Shown here one piece after another: positions 1 through 10,860 of a stretch of 64,000 bases of DNA. Each line of letters starts with the position of its first letter. Position 1 is the first letter of the stretch. This DNA is from Diphasiastrum complanatum (Eukaryota; Streptophyta; Lycopodiopsida; Lycopodiales; Lycopodiaceae). The translations under genes were made by a program, and so were the position numbers. Location: the NCBI GenBank assembly GCA_029204225.1, contig CM055095.1:37068597-37132596 (forward strand). Direction: 5' to 3'. Below the pieces are notes generated by a model, which saw only the letters and a list, made by a program, of their open reading frames with translations, was not told the origin of the DNA and made no database searches.

Positions 1-189
1 CAACTGCTCATTGTCTAGACCAGCAAATTAAGAAAAAATAAACTCGTTAAACACACACTTGATTTACTCGCTATGTAGATGCGCTCTTTTTGGATGTTAT
101 TAATTGTGTTGGATATTTAAATTAATAGATGATGTGGAATTTTTAGGAGCCAAGGAACCCAAAATGCATAAAGGCTGGTCTTGGTAAAG

Positions 190-890
190 ATGTGTTTCCA
201 AGTGCATTACCAAAAGGGGATCCTCCAATAAGATTCGTGGACCATACCACAAAATTAGAATTAGGATCAAAACCAATTAGCATTCATACATACAAAATGT
301 CATAGTTGAAAAGAGAGAAGGTTTGAAAACATGTATGGGAGTTATTGATTAGGAGTTCCTTAGTTTGAGCAAGTCATCTTTTGCTCACTTGTACTTCTTG
401 TTAAAAGAAATATGGTACTTTTTGGATGTGGATAAATGTTTTTGCTCTCAACAAGATTTATTATCAAAAATAGATTTTCAATTCCTTCTGCAAATGATCT
501 ATTGGATGCTCTTCAGAAAACACTAGTGTTTTCTAAGATTGATCATTGTTTTGATGATCATCAGATCAAAATTAATGAGGAGGATCAATATGGACCGATT
601 GCTTTCAAACTGATAGAAGGCATTACCAATCAAAGTTTATGCCATGTGGTTTAACCAATAAACTGTGTACTTTCTAAACATTGATGAAACAAAACTTTTG
701 GACCATATTTATCTATATTTATTCTGGGTGTTCTTTGACAATATTTTAATTTACAATTGAAGCTTTAAAAAACATGCTCATCATTTAGAAAAATTGTTAC
801 AAGAATAGAAGTTGTTTGCTAAGATGTTCAAATGCGAGTTTGCTCAACAAGTAATCGAGTACTTAGGGCTCGAGGCATTCTGCTAGAGGA
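190..890 (+). pseudogene. Ty3/gypsy reverse transcriptase remnant
   Basis: The plus strand encodes a decayed Ty3/gypsy reverse transcriptase in several frames. Near 205-300 it reads PKGDPPIRFVDHTTKLEL, the family's usual start of the domain. At about 485-590 it reads DLLDALQKTLVFSKID followed by HQIKINEED, the finger/palm block. At 720-770 it reads FFDNILIYN, where the family has F-x-DDILIYS, so the second catalytic Asp is replaced by Asn. Around 800-870 FAKMFKCEF and IEYLG match the start of the thumb. Internal stops and frame changes show that it is dead. Protease and integrase parts are not visible; the left part may lie outside the window. The family assignment is firm. Confidence 0.85.
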
Positions 891-1471
891 AGGGCTTCTG
901 TTGGCCAATCCCCTCAAAGGGCGACTCCCCCCCCCCAAAAAAAAAAAACAAAAGAAACTAAAAACAAAACAAAACAAAGTCAACAACTCAAAACTCTGGC
1001 AAAGAAGAGATTAATGTACTTTAAAATTTTAACACTAACTACTTCCACATAGGGAAGCTCACCCAAAATCACACAAGTGCACTATTCTCTAAACATAAAA
1101 TTTTGTCCCTTAGTGCAAAAAATAACAATACTTGTAGATTTGTCATCCTTTAGTATTGTCTCTTAATACATTATTGTATAAACAATATTGCCCCTCACAA
1201 ACTTGCTGAATGCTACAATTGTACATTTTTTTAATTGTCTCATAGCATCAACAACATATTTGATTCAGGAAAAAGCAAGAAAAGCACCTTACTCCGATCT
1301 ATGGAGAGAAGCTATGATAGATAGTATTCATCTCTCATCAAAACCTACCAACATAAATTGATATATGTTAATTGGAAATGGATATTCAAGATCTAATACA
1401 AACCGGATAAAAGTATCTATTGAAGGAAAGCTGGACTTGTCGCAATTCCAAGGCAGCCCGGGTACTATATT
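891..1471. other. gene-free stretch
   Basis: AT-rich sequence with an A-rich tract near 928-975. I see no gene, repeat end or RNA here. Confidence 0.5.
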
Positions 1472-2567
1472 CTACAATGGGATGTGTTTGCTACTCTTGG
1501 GAATTGGAGGAAACATCCATTTTGATTTTGGTTTCAGATATTCCTGTAATGTTTTTCCAGCCACACTCTGTAACTTCCAGGAATAAGTGCCCGAGTAGTA
1601 GCCGCTCTGGGGAGCTAATCGCTCGGTGACAAAGGTGTCTTTGAAAGCATAGAAGCGATCACGAGACTTTAGTTGCCTGTGCGTCCAATCTTTTGTGGTG
1701 ACTTTAATGGTTGTTGCAGTTGAAATAGTAGATGTAATAATGCCTGCATAAACTGGTATTGTTGATATCTGTTTGCAGTGGTCGACTGAGTGGCTCCTCC
1801 AGTAGAGAGATGTCGTAGGAGTCATTAGGAGAGCCCAATTCCGATTCCACCAACAGAACACATTCAGGGTCAATCGTCAAGGGTGCAAATGTCAGATTCA
1901 GCTCGGTCACCAATTCCAGACCAGGTGCGCTTGCAATTGGTTTGACCCACAATCTCCCAAACTTCATGGCAACACATCCAAGTGATGACACAACGGGCTT
2001 GGCAGTCAGCTCCACATCAACGTTCCCTGCATAGTGACTACTGAGTATCCATAAATCGTTTGGATGGACAGATTTGAGTTTTATTTTTCTGCACCCATAG
2101 AGGAATGCTAACGGTTCAGGCTCCGCTTTTGTGACTTTCATCAAGAACAATAGCGCCCTTTTCGTTTCATAGTATACCCTCTCCACTGTGCGTCTAACCG
2201 TAGTATATGTATCTTCCGGCTCGATATGGCAGACTTCCTCTACTGCTTTTCGAAGTATAGAACCGATTTTAATGCCAAAAATTTTCGTGACCAAGACATC
2301 GAAAGCTCTATTGGCTTTTTGAAAGCACATATCTGGTGGCATTGAATCCAACAACTGGACGAGGGTTATGGGATTTAGATCATATGCGCTGGTATCTGGA
2401 AAGTATGTGGAATTTTCACAGACATTTCGAATAAAATCGTCCACTGTGAACCACACAGGCCTCCCCAATATCTCTGATCGCTTGCGAAACCATTTAGATT
2501 CGTGTCTCTCGATCTCGCTGATCATAGATTCCGAGGGTAGGCGGAAAAATATTGAAACATAGATCAT
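1472..2567 (-). pseudogene. unrecognised ORF with one frameshift
   Basis: A 287-codon open frame runs from 2567 to 1704. A second frame (1873-1472) seems to continue it after a shift near 1740-1790, giving roughly 370 residues in all. Composition looks like real coding: mixed charged and hydrophobic residues, no low complexity, and less AT than its surroundings. The N-terminal half is rich in Arg/Glu/Lys and looks helical (for example VRRTVERVYYETKRALLFLM). The second half alternates hydrophobic and polar residues like a beta-rich domain (around VDVELTAKPVVSSLGCVAMK). I do not recognise a family and see no zinc finger, signal peptide or membrane segment. The assumed ATG lies 45 bp from the neighbouring TRIM-like element, with a stop codon between. 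It could be a lineage-specific host gene, part of an unknown mobile element or an old viral insertion; the sequence alone does not decide. Confidence 0.45.
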
Positions 2568-2611
2568 TCGCGCGGCTAATTGTGGTATATCAAACGTTGT
2601 CGGGACGTTGC

Positions 2612-2911
2612 TGTTAAGGTCACCGGATCAATGGATAATCTTGAGGAACCGGAGGAACCGGCTGCCAGTCAACGGAACTCAACTGAACACGGCTAATTGT
2701 CTGGTGGCGCGGATCGATAATGTGGAAGGAGGACGCTGATGAAAGAATGCTAGTGATCAGCAGACTGGATCAGCTGACTGTCTGCTGGAGCGGGATGAAG
2801 GACGCCGACGACTTCTTAAGTGTGGATGCTAGGATTAGTTAGAGAATAAAAAGGAGATAGTTTGATAGATGATATTTGAACGTTTTTCGTCTTTGGTAGG
2901 ATGTACTGGCA
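2612..2911 (+). repeat. left terminal repeat of TRIM-like element
   Basis: Starts TGTTAAGG and is about 90 percent alike by eye to 3013-3318. It contains the repeated words GATCAGCTGACTG and GGATGAAGGACGCCGACGAC. Confidence 0.7.
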
Positions 2912-3012
2912 ACTGGTTCCTCCGGTTCTTCCATTACAAAGCCGCTGCCCAGAGATCAGCATCAGAACTTGTGCACTGCAATGGGAATGCGATTATCCAT
3001 TGAGGGGGAAAT

Positions 3013-3318
3013 TGTTAAGGTCACCGGATCAATGGATAATCTTGAGAAACCGGAGGAACCAGTTGCCAGTCAATGGAACTCAACTGAACACGGCTAATTG
3101 TCTGGTGGCGCGGATCGATGATGTGGAAGGAGGACGTTGATGAAAGAATGCTGATCAGCTGACTAGATCAGCTGACTGTCAGCTGGCGCGGGATGAAGGA
3201 CGCCGACGACTTCTTGACAACGATTAAGTGTGGATGCTAGGATTAGTTAGAGAATAAAAAGGAGATAGTTTGATAGATGATATTTGAACATTTTTCGTCT
3301 TTGATAGAATGTACTGCA
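3013..3318 (+). repeat. right terminal repeat of TRIM-like element
   Basis: Second copy of the terminal repeat, directly preceded by a purine-rich tract at 3001-3011. It carries an extra TGACAACGAT near 3217 that the left copy lacks. Confidence 0.7.
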
Positions 3319-3699
3319 GTTCGCAGTTCTGATCACTGTTCCTTTGGATCAATACTCATATCTACTGTCAACCTTTGAACTTAATATATCCCTTTGCTTA
3401 GAGATCAATCGTGTGTTGGATACTCCCTATCTCGTTGCATGCTTACACAATTCCCACATAGAATCGTGTAAGTTCTAACAGTTGCAAAGTCTTTGGGAGA
3501 AATAGAGGATGTCGACTAACTTTTAGAAAAGCAATTCTTGAGCTATTTTAGCCCACGTTACCCTTTCACTCGGTACTCTAGCTTCATTGAAGTTCTCATA
3601 TGCTTCCCTAATTCCGTCTTTATCAAAGCATATAGATCCATCTGATTCTAACGTTGTTGAAAGTATTTCTAGTTCGTACGGAGGCTAGATCTACTTACG

Positions 3700-4454
3700 G
3701 ATGTAGTGTAGGGATGTAGAGAATCGTCCACTTTCTAAGTTTCTACAACAAGCTTCAACGAAAATACGAAAATAATCAACAGAGATGAGAGCGCTAAGGC
3801 TTACCCAACTAGTGCCCGAAACAAAAATAAAGCTAATTAGAACAACAATAAAAATCCTTGCTAAAGAAAACCCAACTAGCAAAGTTGCTAAACGAAGACC
3901 TAGATTAACACCCGGAGGGTTTGAAAGATAAATTGCGGCTAACTAAATAAACCAATAGAAACATGCCACAATAATCCAATGAAAGGAGGCAAGAGGAGGC
4001 CCGAGCACCTTCCCTCAAGCTATGCACCTTCCAATGGGAACACAAAGAAATAGAATGATAATCTCAAAGAGAGAGTAATTTAGCATAATCTCAGAGTGTT
4101 GGTTACAATGCAAATACCTCTCCTTTTATGGCAAGGAGGGTCTTCCATAATTGTCTAGTAACTTATGGGACTAATCTGTTTCTAGCTTTTCAAGAACTTC
4201 TAACTTAAGATTTAGAACTTCAAATTTCTTAACTTAGGAAAACTTAAGATAAAATATTTCTAATCTTAAGTTTCCTAAGTCTAAGTTCTAAATCTAAGTT
4301 TAAGCTATTTTATTATTATCTACTCATGGACTTACAAAACACATGCCATGGCTTGAAGTTTATTGACAGATACTCATACATGGTCTTACAAAACACATGC
4401 CACGGAGTTTTATTATTATTTTTTATTTTCTCTGTGTTAGCACAGTTGCTAACA
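3700..4454 (-). repeat. 3' LTR of gypsy element A (left edge approximate)
   Basis: Read on the minus strand, the LTR starts TGTTAGCAACTGTG at 4454, directly after the purine tract AAGGAGGGGGATAA. It shares GTGGCATGTGTTTTGTAAG and AATGGGAACACAA (the latter as read on the plus strand) with the LTR at 36.4-37.1 kb. The outer edge near 3700 is judged from that comparison. The first of these words occurs twice in this copy, at 4330-4347 and about 4388-4405, pointing to a small internal duplication. Confidence 0.65.
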
Positions 4455-4470
4455 TTATCCCCCTCCTTAT
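4453..4470 (-). other. polypurine tract of gypsy A
   Basis: The minus strand reads AATAAGGAGGGGGATAA directly before TGTTAGC. The sister copy has AATAAAGAGGAGGATAA before TGTTGTCC at 37111. This is the plus-strand DNA priming site and fixes the LTR edge. Confidence 0.75.
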
Positions 4471-5956
4471 TGGATTGGTGGTCCCACACCAATCGATGCC
4501 TTTTCATCCTGGATCTTTTGTGCTTCTTGGAGGCGAGACTGTTGCTGTCGGGAGTGGTAGATTGTCGTGCCGATGCCCTCCATCATTTGCCATCGTAATT
4601 TGTTTAGGAAGGGCATGGGTTTGTAGTAATGGAGCATACCCTGGAGAAAGTTATGGGTTTTCCATAGCTCCACCATATCAACGTGCAAGGCGGAAGTGAG
4701 TGCAGCGCGATAATAGAGCCTTGCAACGTTGATATGGTCGTCTTGCGTTCGCAAGGGTTTATTGATGTCAAGGGCGATTGGGGGTAACCCTCGATCCCAA
4801 AAACCTCTGAGTTTTTGCCAGAAATGCCACCAGGTCGCAATTATCCGCAAAGTATCTGACGTCGCGATCAGGATTGCCATGGTGCTTCTGGTAGAATACT
4901 CGGCAGTTGGTGACCATGTCTTAGGCTAAGTTGCCGGTATCCACGCCTGTGAGCTTAGGCCAAAAGATTCTGTTCTTGACCTTGGTGGTAGGAAACGGTT
5001 CTCGCCTCGCTACTGGATAGTAATAAGGATTGGTGCGCATGTAGGAGGGAGCTTCGAGATACCGTGCCATTGAGGTCTTACTTTGCAGGAAGAGCTGATG
5101 ATGCTAGAGAGGTTGTGGATCCAGGAGTTTGATTGCTGCTTTATGTGTCTGACACTGGTCCAAATCTGGCAGTATGTAGCTATCTTGCTCTTTTGTTATT
5201 AGATACTTCTTTGCAAACTCCTGAGAGGCGCACAACTCCTTGCTTGGTTCTGTGGGCGTGATTATGTGCCGGATGGTTGGGGCTTCAGAGGCAATCTCGT
5301 GTTCGGTTTGTGGATCGAGATCAGGAGATAGAGGAGGCGAGGAGTTAGCTTCTGCAATTCTTTGTGACTCAGGAGAAAATTGTTCTGGAATGAAGGTTGG
5401 GTTAGTGGTGTCGAGGGGGTTAGAAGCGGTGGAAGGGAAAAGAAGTCGTCCATGGTGAGGGATAGAGAGAAGAGATCGCTCGGTGGGATGCGATCCATCT
5501 TGGTGGTATGTACTGCGACCATGGTGACGAGGATCTCTGAGGCAGCCCGTAGATGGGGATCCGTGATGAGGCGGATAGCGATCCCATCCTTGGTTTGGGC
5601 AATGGTTTTGTCGTTGTCTGTCAGAAACTTGTAAAGTACTTGGCATCATAGCTGGTGCCCTTTCCATGGATTGTCTCTCCGAGGTTAGGAAAGCCGAAGC
5701 TCTGAAGATCCCCAGGAGAGACGTTGATAATAGTATAGCTGCCACTCTTGGATGTAATCCAGAAAGTTTGGAACTCATCCGAATAGGTCGAGTAGGCTGC
5801 TAAATCTATCTGAGATGTTGTGAAAAAATTTCGTCTGAAACTAATGACTTTTGTGGTTTTCTCAGAGAAGACTGTTGGTATACCTGATTTGATAGTATCT
5901 TGATGGGTGGAACAAGAAATCATAGCAAACATGTGGTCTAAATGGCATGCAAACAA
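4467..5956 (-). pseudogene. third (accessory) ORF of gypsy A, downstream of integrase
   Basis: A coding region lies between integrase and the 3' LTR, in sense with pol and spread over several frames. Its first half is Ser/Pro-rich and disordered-looking. The second half is an ordered domain with NPYYYPVARREPF, PDRDVRYFADNC, DINKPLRTQDDH, TSALHVDM and HYYKPMPFLNKL, ending in GPPIQ and a stop close to the polypurine tract. The same words, with substitutions, occur in the copy at 37.1-38.4 kb, including the same GPPIQ end, so the protein has been under selection in the family. I recognise no membrane anchor, fusion peptide or known domain. Its position equals the env-like or accessory ORF slot of some plant Ty3/gypsy elements; function is unknown. 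Confidence 0.7.
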
Positions 5957-5999
5957 TAAAAAGGGAGAAGAGAAAAAAAAAAGTAGAAAAGAAACAACT

Positions 6000-7010
6000 A
6001 ATACATATCAAGATAAAAGCAGGGTTCGTTGTACTTTCTTAGTCGACTCCCATTGACTACAGTGTCGAGGATATCACCTTGAAGGGTTTGGAGTTGGACA
6101 TATCCAGAGGCAAAGATTTTTTTTATTACGTAAGGTCCTTGGCCCAAAAATTTTATTTTGCCTTTGAAGACTTTGGCCTAGTATAGCAGGACCTTATCGC
6201 CAACCTGGAAATCTCTAAGTTTCAATGATCGATCATGCCATGCTTTTTGTCGTCGTTTGTGGACTTGTTGAGCATGGATGTTGATCCGTCGTGTTTCACA
6301 GAGTTGCTCCAAATGGAATAACCTATTTGCTAGATTCTGAGGAGTATCGAGCTCAAGGTTGTAGGCTACTCAAAGGGAGGGGATATGGAATTCCACAGGC
6401 ATAACGACTTCGCATGTAGCTCGCTTCGGGGTAGTGCGATAAGCCCAGAGAGCAGCATGGAGTTTGAGTTACCAATCAGATCAGGTGGATTCGACGGTTT
6501 TGGTGAGAATTCCACATAGGATTTTATTGGTGGATTCTACCTGGCCATTATAGCGTGGATAGCATGGGGAACTTTTGCGATGTACCACAAAAAATTTGGA
6601 AAGAAGATCTGCTATGACAGAGTTAAGAAAATGTGTACCCCTATCACTGATAAGCTCTAGAGGACATCCGAACTGAACCATAACCTGTTCATTGTTCATA
6701 GAGAAATTTGGCGGTAGAACAAGTGTTAGCATTGCAAACAGCTCTTGCTTCGGCCCATTTGGTGCAGTAGTTCGTAGCTACTAATAGGTCTGACATAATC
6801 AATTCCCCATTCCTGGAAAGCTTGATCAGTGGGTATGGGGTGTAAAGGCATGTAGTCTGTTTTTTTAAAGTGTTTTGTGCGTTGGCAGACATCACAAGCT
6901 TTAGTGTAATTGTGTGTATCCTTAAAGAGTGTTGGCCACCAAAAATCGGCTAAGAGGATTTTCTTAGCAATTGTTTCAGAAGAAAAATGGCCGGCACCAA
7001 TACCTTTCAT
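6000..7010 (-). pseudogene. integrase of gypsy A
   Basis: The minus strand reads, in order, an H2C2 zinc-binding region (GHFSSETIAKKI ... CDVCQRTK, about 7000-6885), the start of the core with EWGIDYVRPI (family D-F-x-GP), then CPLELISDRGTHFLN (second catalytic Asp) and YNGQVESTNK (catalytic Glu region) at 6700-6530. The C-terminal domain follows, with HDRSLKLRDFQVGDKVLLY and LGQGPYVIKKIF near 6240-6110. It inserts the cDNA into chromosomes. Several frame breaks, near 6890 and 6730 among others, make it inactive. No chromodomain is seen after the C-terminal domain. Confidence 0.88.
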
Positions 7011-7778
7011 GAGTGAGAGAAATTACAGAGGGTATTTCTCCTTCAGTAAGACATCGTCGGATAATTCCATCTAACCCTTGCTTGTAGAGTTGTCCTGCAA
7101 TTAACGTATAAGGTTTAGTTTTGAGGACCAATGCACGTTGTTCAGGTTTAGAGAAGGAAGGATCCATCCGCCCTAAAGTTAAATATTCGGTAATTTCCTT
7201 AGCCCATATAGGTGTAGAGTCAACTTGGAAAAGGATTGCATCTGATAAATTATCGTTGACGCTTTGATCAAGGGTAGGAAGGTTAGGGATTCGGGATAGA
7301 TGGTCTGCTAAAAAATGCTGAACTCCCTTACGAACCACAATCCTAAACTCAAATTCTCTCAATAATAAGATCCATCTAGTAATACGATCGGTGGTGCAAG
7401 TCCTGTTGATGAGATACAACAGTGCTTGATGATCAGTGAAGGACGCAAAGACTTTTCCTAGAAGATAATGGTGAAACTTCTGAACCGCATATACCATTGC
7501 CAAGGCTTCGCGTTCGGTAGTGGTATAATTGACTTCAGCAGGTATCAATTCTCGACTAAGAAAACGAATTGGGTAGTCCTTTTTGAATTCTCCCGGTTGG
7601 GTGAGCACTGCTCCAATGGCATACTTGGATGCATCTGTATGAACATGGAATTCTTGAGAATAATCAGGAGCCCGGAGGATGGGTGCATTGGTAAGGACTT
7701 CTTTGAGGTGATTAAAGACAACGTTTGAAATATTGGAATAACCTTTTGATTAATCAACTACTTGATCCCATGGTAAAT
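7010..7778 (-). pseudogene. RNase H domain of gypsy A
   Basis: The frame at 7720-7620 gives APILRAPDYSQEFHVHTDAS, the end of the connection region and the first catalytic Asp of RNase H. It continues with YAIGAVLTQ, FLSRELIPAEVNYTTTEREA (catalytic Glu), FTDHQALLYL (catalytic Asp) and DHLSRIPN at the end. RNase H removes the RNA strand during reverse transcription. The reading frame is open from 7608 to 6976, among the best-preserved parts of the element, while the sequence upstream of 7620 needs a frame change. The polymerase part that should precede it is absent (see 7779-7851). Confidence 0.88.
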
Positions 7779-7851
7779 AAACTCGTTCTGACCAGTACGT
7801 TTCGGAACGTTATGGAACGGAACGTTCCAACCCATTTTGTTCAGAATGGGC
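7779..7851 (-). mobile_element. 73-bp palindromic mini-element at the reverse transcriptase deletion
   Basis: This block lies exactly where the polymerase core should be. On the minus strand it begins GCCCATTCTGAACA and ends TGGTCAGAACGAGTTT, an imperfect inverted repeat, with GGGTTGGAACGTTCC in the middle. Almost the same sequence occurs at 50195-50243 (GCCCGTTCCGACCA ... TGGTCGGAACGAGTTT), lacking about 22 bp of the centre. Two full-length copies at unrelated places suggest a tiny mobile hairpin, MITE-like. Why it sits on a deletion junction is unclear. Confidence 0.55.
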
Positions 7852-9370
7852 GATGCACAACTACTTGGGGTGAGACGCCTTTCATGTCTTTATAGGTCCA
7901 GACAAAGATATGTCGATATTTTCGCAGGAGCTTTTCAAGCCGTCTTCGTTGTTCGCGATTGAGATGAGCTCCGACGTAGACAAGATATTTGTTGGTTTCA
8001 TTTGGCTCACTCAGGGAAAGGGTTATGGTTTGTGCAGAACCTTCGTAGGGTGAATTACCAGTGGGCTCACGTTGATCTTGGGGTAATTTGATTGTGACAT
8101 CCTCGATCGTATAGTACTTAAAATATGCAGGAACATCATGGGTTGGAGATTCGAGGGGGGCCTTGCCTTTATCTTGCCGAGATGGTGCTTTTTCAGGGAC
8201 TGGTGTAGGGCTAGAGGCAATTTCAAGAACTTCCGAAACAATTGTGAGGTCACCCGGCGGTTGAATTTAAAGTGGTTTTTTCATTTTCTCTTTCATAGTA
8301 TGACCATGTGGTTGAGGTTTCGGTGGTGGAGAGACAGTTGGTATGTCATGGAGGATCTCGTCATCAATTTGAAAGATAGTCTCCTCCTCACATATATCCC
8401 ATGGATAGTGTGGGCTTTGGGATGGTAGAATTTTGTCTCAGGTTTTTCAAATGCAACCTTGGCAACGGATTCCACCTTGGAAGCATGTTGCGGATAGGTC
8501 TTCGGGGGAAGTGCTTCCATATAGTTGAGGATCTGAATATCAGAAATGTCCATATCTTCTGGGCAATTCTGAATTTGTAAGATGGTCTCATCATCAATGA
8601 ATAAATCGTCTGATTCATTAGTAGGTAGCCATGCAACATTTAGGAGCTCATCATGGTGTGGAAGAATATCAATAAAATTGATATTGATGATGGTATCCAG
8701 ATCAGGTAATTGGTCGTGATCGATCGGGTGTGGAGAGGTACAATTATCCTGATGTTGAGCACAATAATCGGCATTCACACAATCAATGGTAGCTAGACTG
8801 TGACTCCAGTTTATGATATCAGTAGATTTAACATAATGACCTTTTTCGTGGCTGGACTGGTATGGCTCAAATACTGAGTTGGTGGTTGAGGATCCCTCAT
8901 CATGGATGCGTGCAGGTTTGAGTTTACCTGTTGAGCCAATGGTGTTTGATCAGCCATTCGAAGCTGACAAGTAGGTTTGGATAACTTGTCTCTCAGATTC
9001 CATTCCATCATGAGGGATGTGGAAATGATATTAACCTTGGAACCTCCATCGAATACTGCTAACACTTCACGGGATTGATGATGGGTAGCTGGGATTTTGA
9101 TGTTGCCTCGTTCGCTGAGTGGACTAGTTAGATGTAAGGGCATTTCAGGCAGCTCGTCAATAGTGGTGGTGGTATTGGATTGGATCTGTTGTTTCCACTG
9201 GCCAGCATGCTTCCAGAGTACATGGAAGGGAAGGGTGACATTGGCTTGTAGTAAATCTCCCCAGACTTTGGTACCTTCAAGGGTTTTGCTTTCAAAGGGC
9301 TTGTGAGGTACTTTATGGGAAGAGGAAGATTGTTGGTCGGCATTGCGGATTTGCTGGTGATACTCATGAT
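7852..9370 (-). pseudogene. protease and start of reverse transcriptase of gypsy A
   Basis: At about 9130-8930 the minus strand encodes a retropepsin-like region: VLAVFDGGSKVNIISTSLM, where the family has D-S/G-G-S/A, then CQLRMADQTP. A long acidic linker follows (8778-8293). At 7960-7852 it reads REQRRRLEKLLRKYRHIFVW then TYKDMKGVSP and VVVHR, the classic lead into the reverse transcriptase fingers. There it stops abruptly at the palindrome. The protease would process Gag-Pol. Frame breaks are present. Confidence 0.75.
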
Positions 9371-9589
9371 GCAGTCGAATTTCTTCAGATGGGTGAGGAT
9401 AAACTATCGAGGTTGAATCATCACTTGGAGGAACCGCCTACGGTTGAGTTTTGCTGGGTGCAAGTGTAGGGGTTTGGCGTTGGGTTTGTGCCCGAGTCAA
9501 GACCCAAGCATGATGTGTTTCGATTGGTAAGGTTTCTACTTGCACTGAACAGACAGGAGTGGTTGGCTTAGATCGGGATGGGCAGTCTT

Positions 9590-10860
9590 TCACGTGATGT
9601 TCAATACCTTTTCACAAGCTGGAGGAAAGCGGAGTTTATCTGGGCAGCGAATACTAGGATGTTTACCTGCACAGATAAAGCATCCTCGTATTGCGGGGAG
9701 TTGATGTGTGGCAAAGACAGCTTGGTTTGGGTTGTAAGCTTGGGCATTGGGATCCACCGGTTGAGCATTAGAATCATAGGTATAATAAACAACTGTTTCA
9801 GTAGAGTATTGCGGTTGAGTATTATCTTCCACATAGTAGGTGGCCGGATTGATGGTATTCGAATCAAGATAATGGACAGTGTTTTGTGGGGCAGGTTGGT
9901 TAACAACAAATTGTTGACGTGGGGCTGGGTATTGATTTGGCGCAGGTGGTCGTGGTTGGTAAACCCCTGGTCGTGGCAGAGGTTGTTGTGGCAGGTACGG
10001 GCGGTAAGCTCGATAGATGGTTGGTCTGGCGGCTGCTGGGAAATGATTTCGTAGTTGAGTGCATTCATTAGCAGTGTGATGCTGTGAGCAGATTGGACAC
10101 CAGACAATTTATCTTGCTGGAAAGGATTTCTCAACAATCTGTTTCATGGTGGTTTGGAAATTGGCAGTGAGTTTATCCATATGAGATTGTTGAGCTTTTT
10201 GCTAGGTTTCCATTTGATGTAGAAGTTCAGAAGACTGAGCAATATTATCAGATTTCGGGTGATTAGGACGGTCCGGATTTTTAGATTTCTTTTCACGATG
10301 GTCAAAGTCATCGTCGGAACCTTCGTCTTCTTCATGGATAGCATCAGTCATCACATCTTTAAGTTGATCATAAAGGTCAACTACTTTGAGTTCACGGCGG
10401 ATGTTTTTGGCAATCCAACTAAAAATAGTTTTATGGCCATTCGTTTTGTGATATTTTCATCAACACATTCTACTTTGAGACATTTGAAACGCTCAATGTA
10501 GTTTCGAACAGACTCTTCACGATGCATCTTGATATGAGTAATTTGAATGAACAGGCTCTGAGTCAGTTTGGATGGTTTGAAACGCTTGATGAGAGCGTCC
10601 TTGAGGGTGGTCCAAGAAGCAAGATTAGGAGCTTCGAGATTCAAGTACCACTCCTTGGCGGTGCCATAGAGTACCATGGGAAATAGGCGAAGCTTTTCAG
10701 TTTCAGAGGTATCTCCATAAAAACGGCATGCATTATCAAAGTCTTGGAAAAATCGGACTGGGTCAGATTTGCCATCGTACTTTGGTGCATCGATATGTGG
10801 AATTCTTTGTTCCATTCGTGGAGGAGTCAGATTAGAAGATTCAGCACAGTCGCGAGACAT
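9590..10860 (-). pseudogene. Gag of gypsy A with zinc knuckle
   Basis: The likely start is the ATG at 10860 (MSRDCAESSN). The retrotransposon Gag domain follows: FFQDFDNACRFYGD, LRLFPMVLYGTAKEWY, ALIKRF and ESVRNYIERFK, ending near 10381. After a Gln/Pro-rich linker in shifted frames comes one CCHC knuckle, CFICAGKHPSIRC, at about 9690-9650, which would bind RNA. Gag forms the virus-like particle. The frame is broken around 10380 and 10140. Confidence 0.82.

Larger units (their letters stand above)
2612..3318 (+). mobile_element. TRIM-like miniature LTR element
   Basis: Two direct repeats of about 300 bp (2612-2911 and 3013-3318) flank only about 101 bp of unique sequence. Both begin TGTTAAGGTCACCGG and end near a TACTG(G)CA, the TG...CA pattern of LTRs. 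A purine tract, TGAGGGGGAAAT, lies directly before the second copy, where a polypurine tract belongs. The copies differ by point changes and by small indels near 2740-2830. No protein is encoded. This fits a terminal-repeat retrotransposon in miniature. A primer-binding site and a clean target duplication are not evident (GTTGC before, GTTCG after). Orientation is inferred from the purine tract. Confidence 0.7.
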
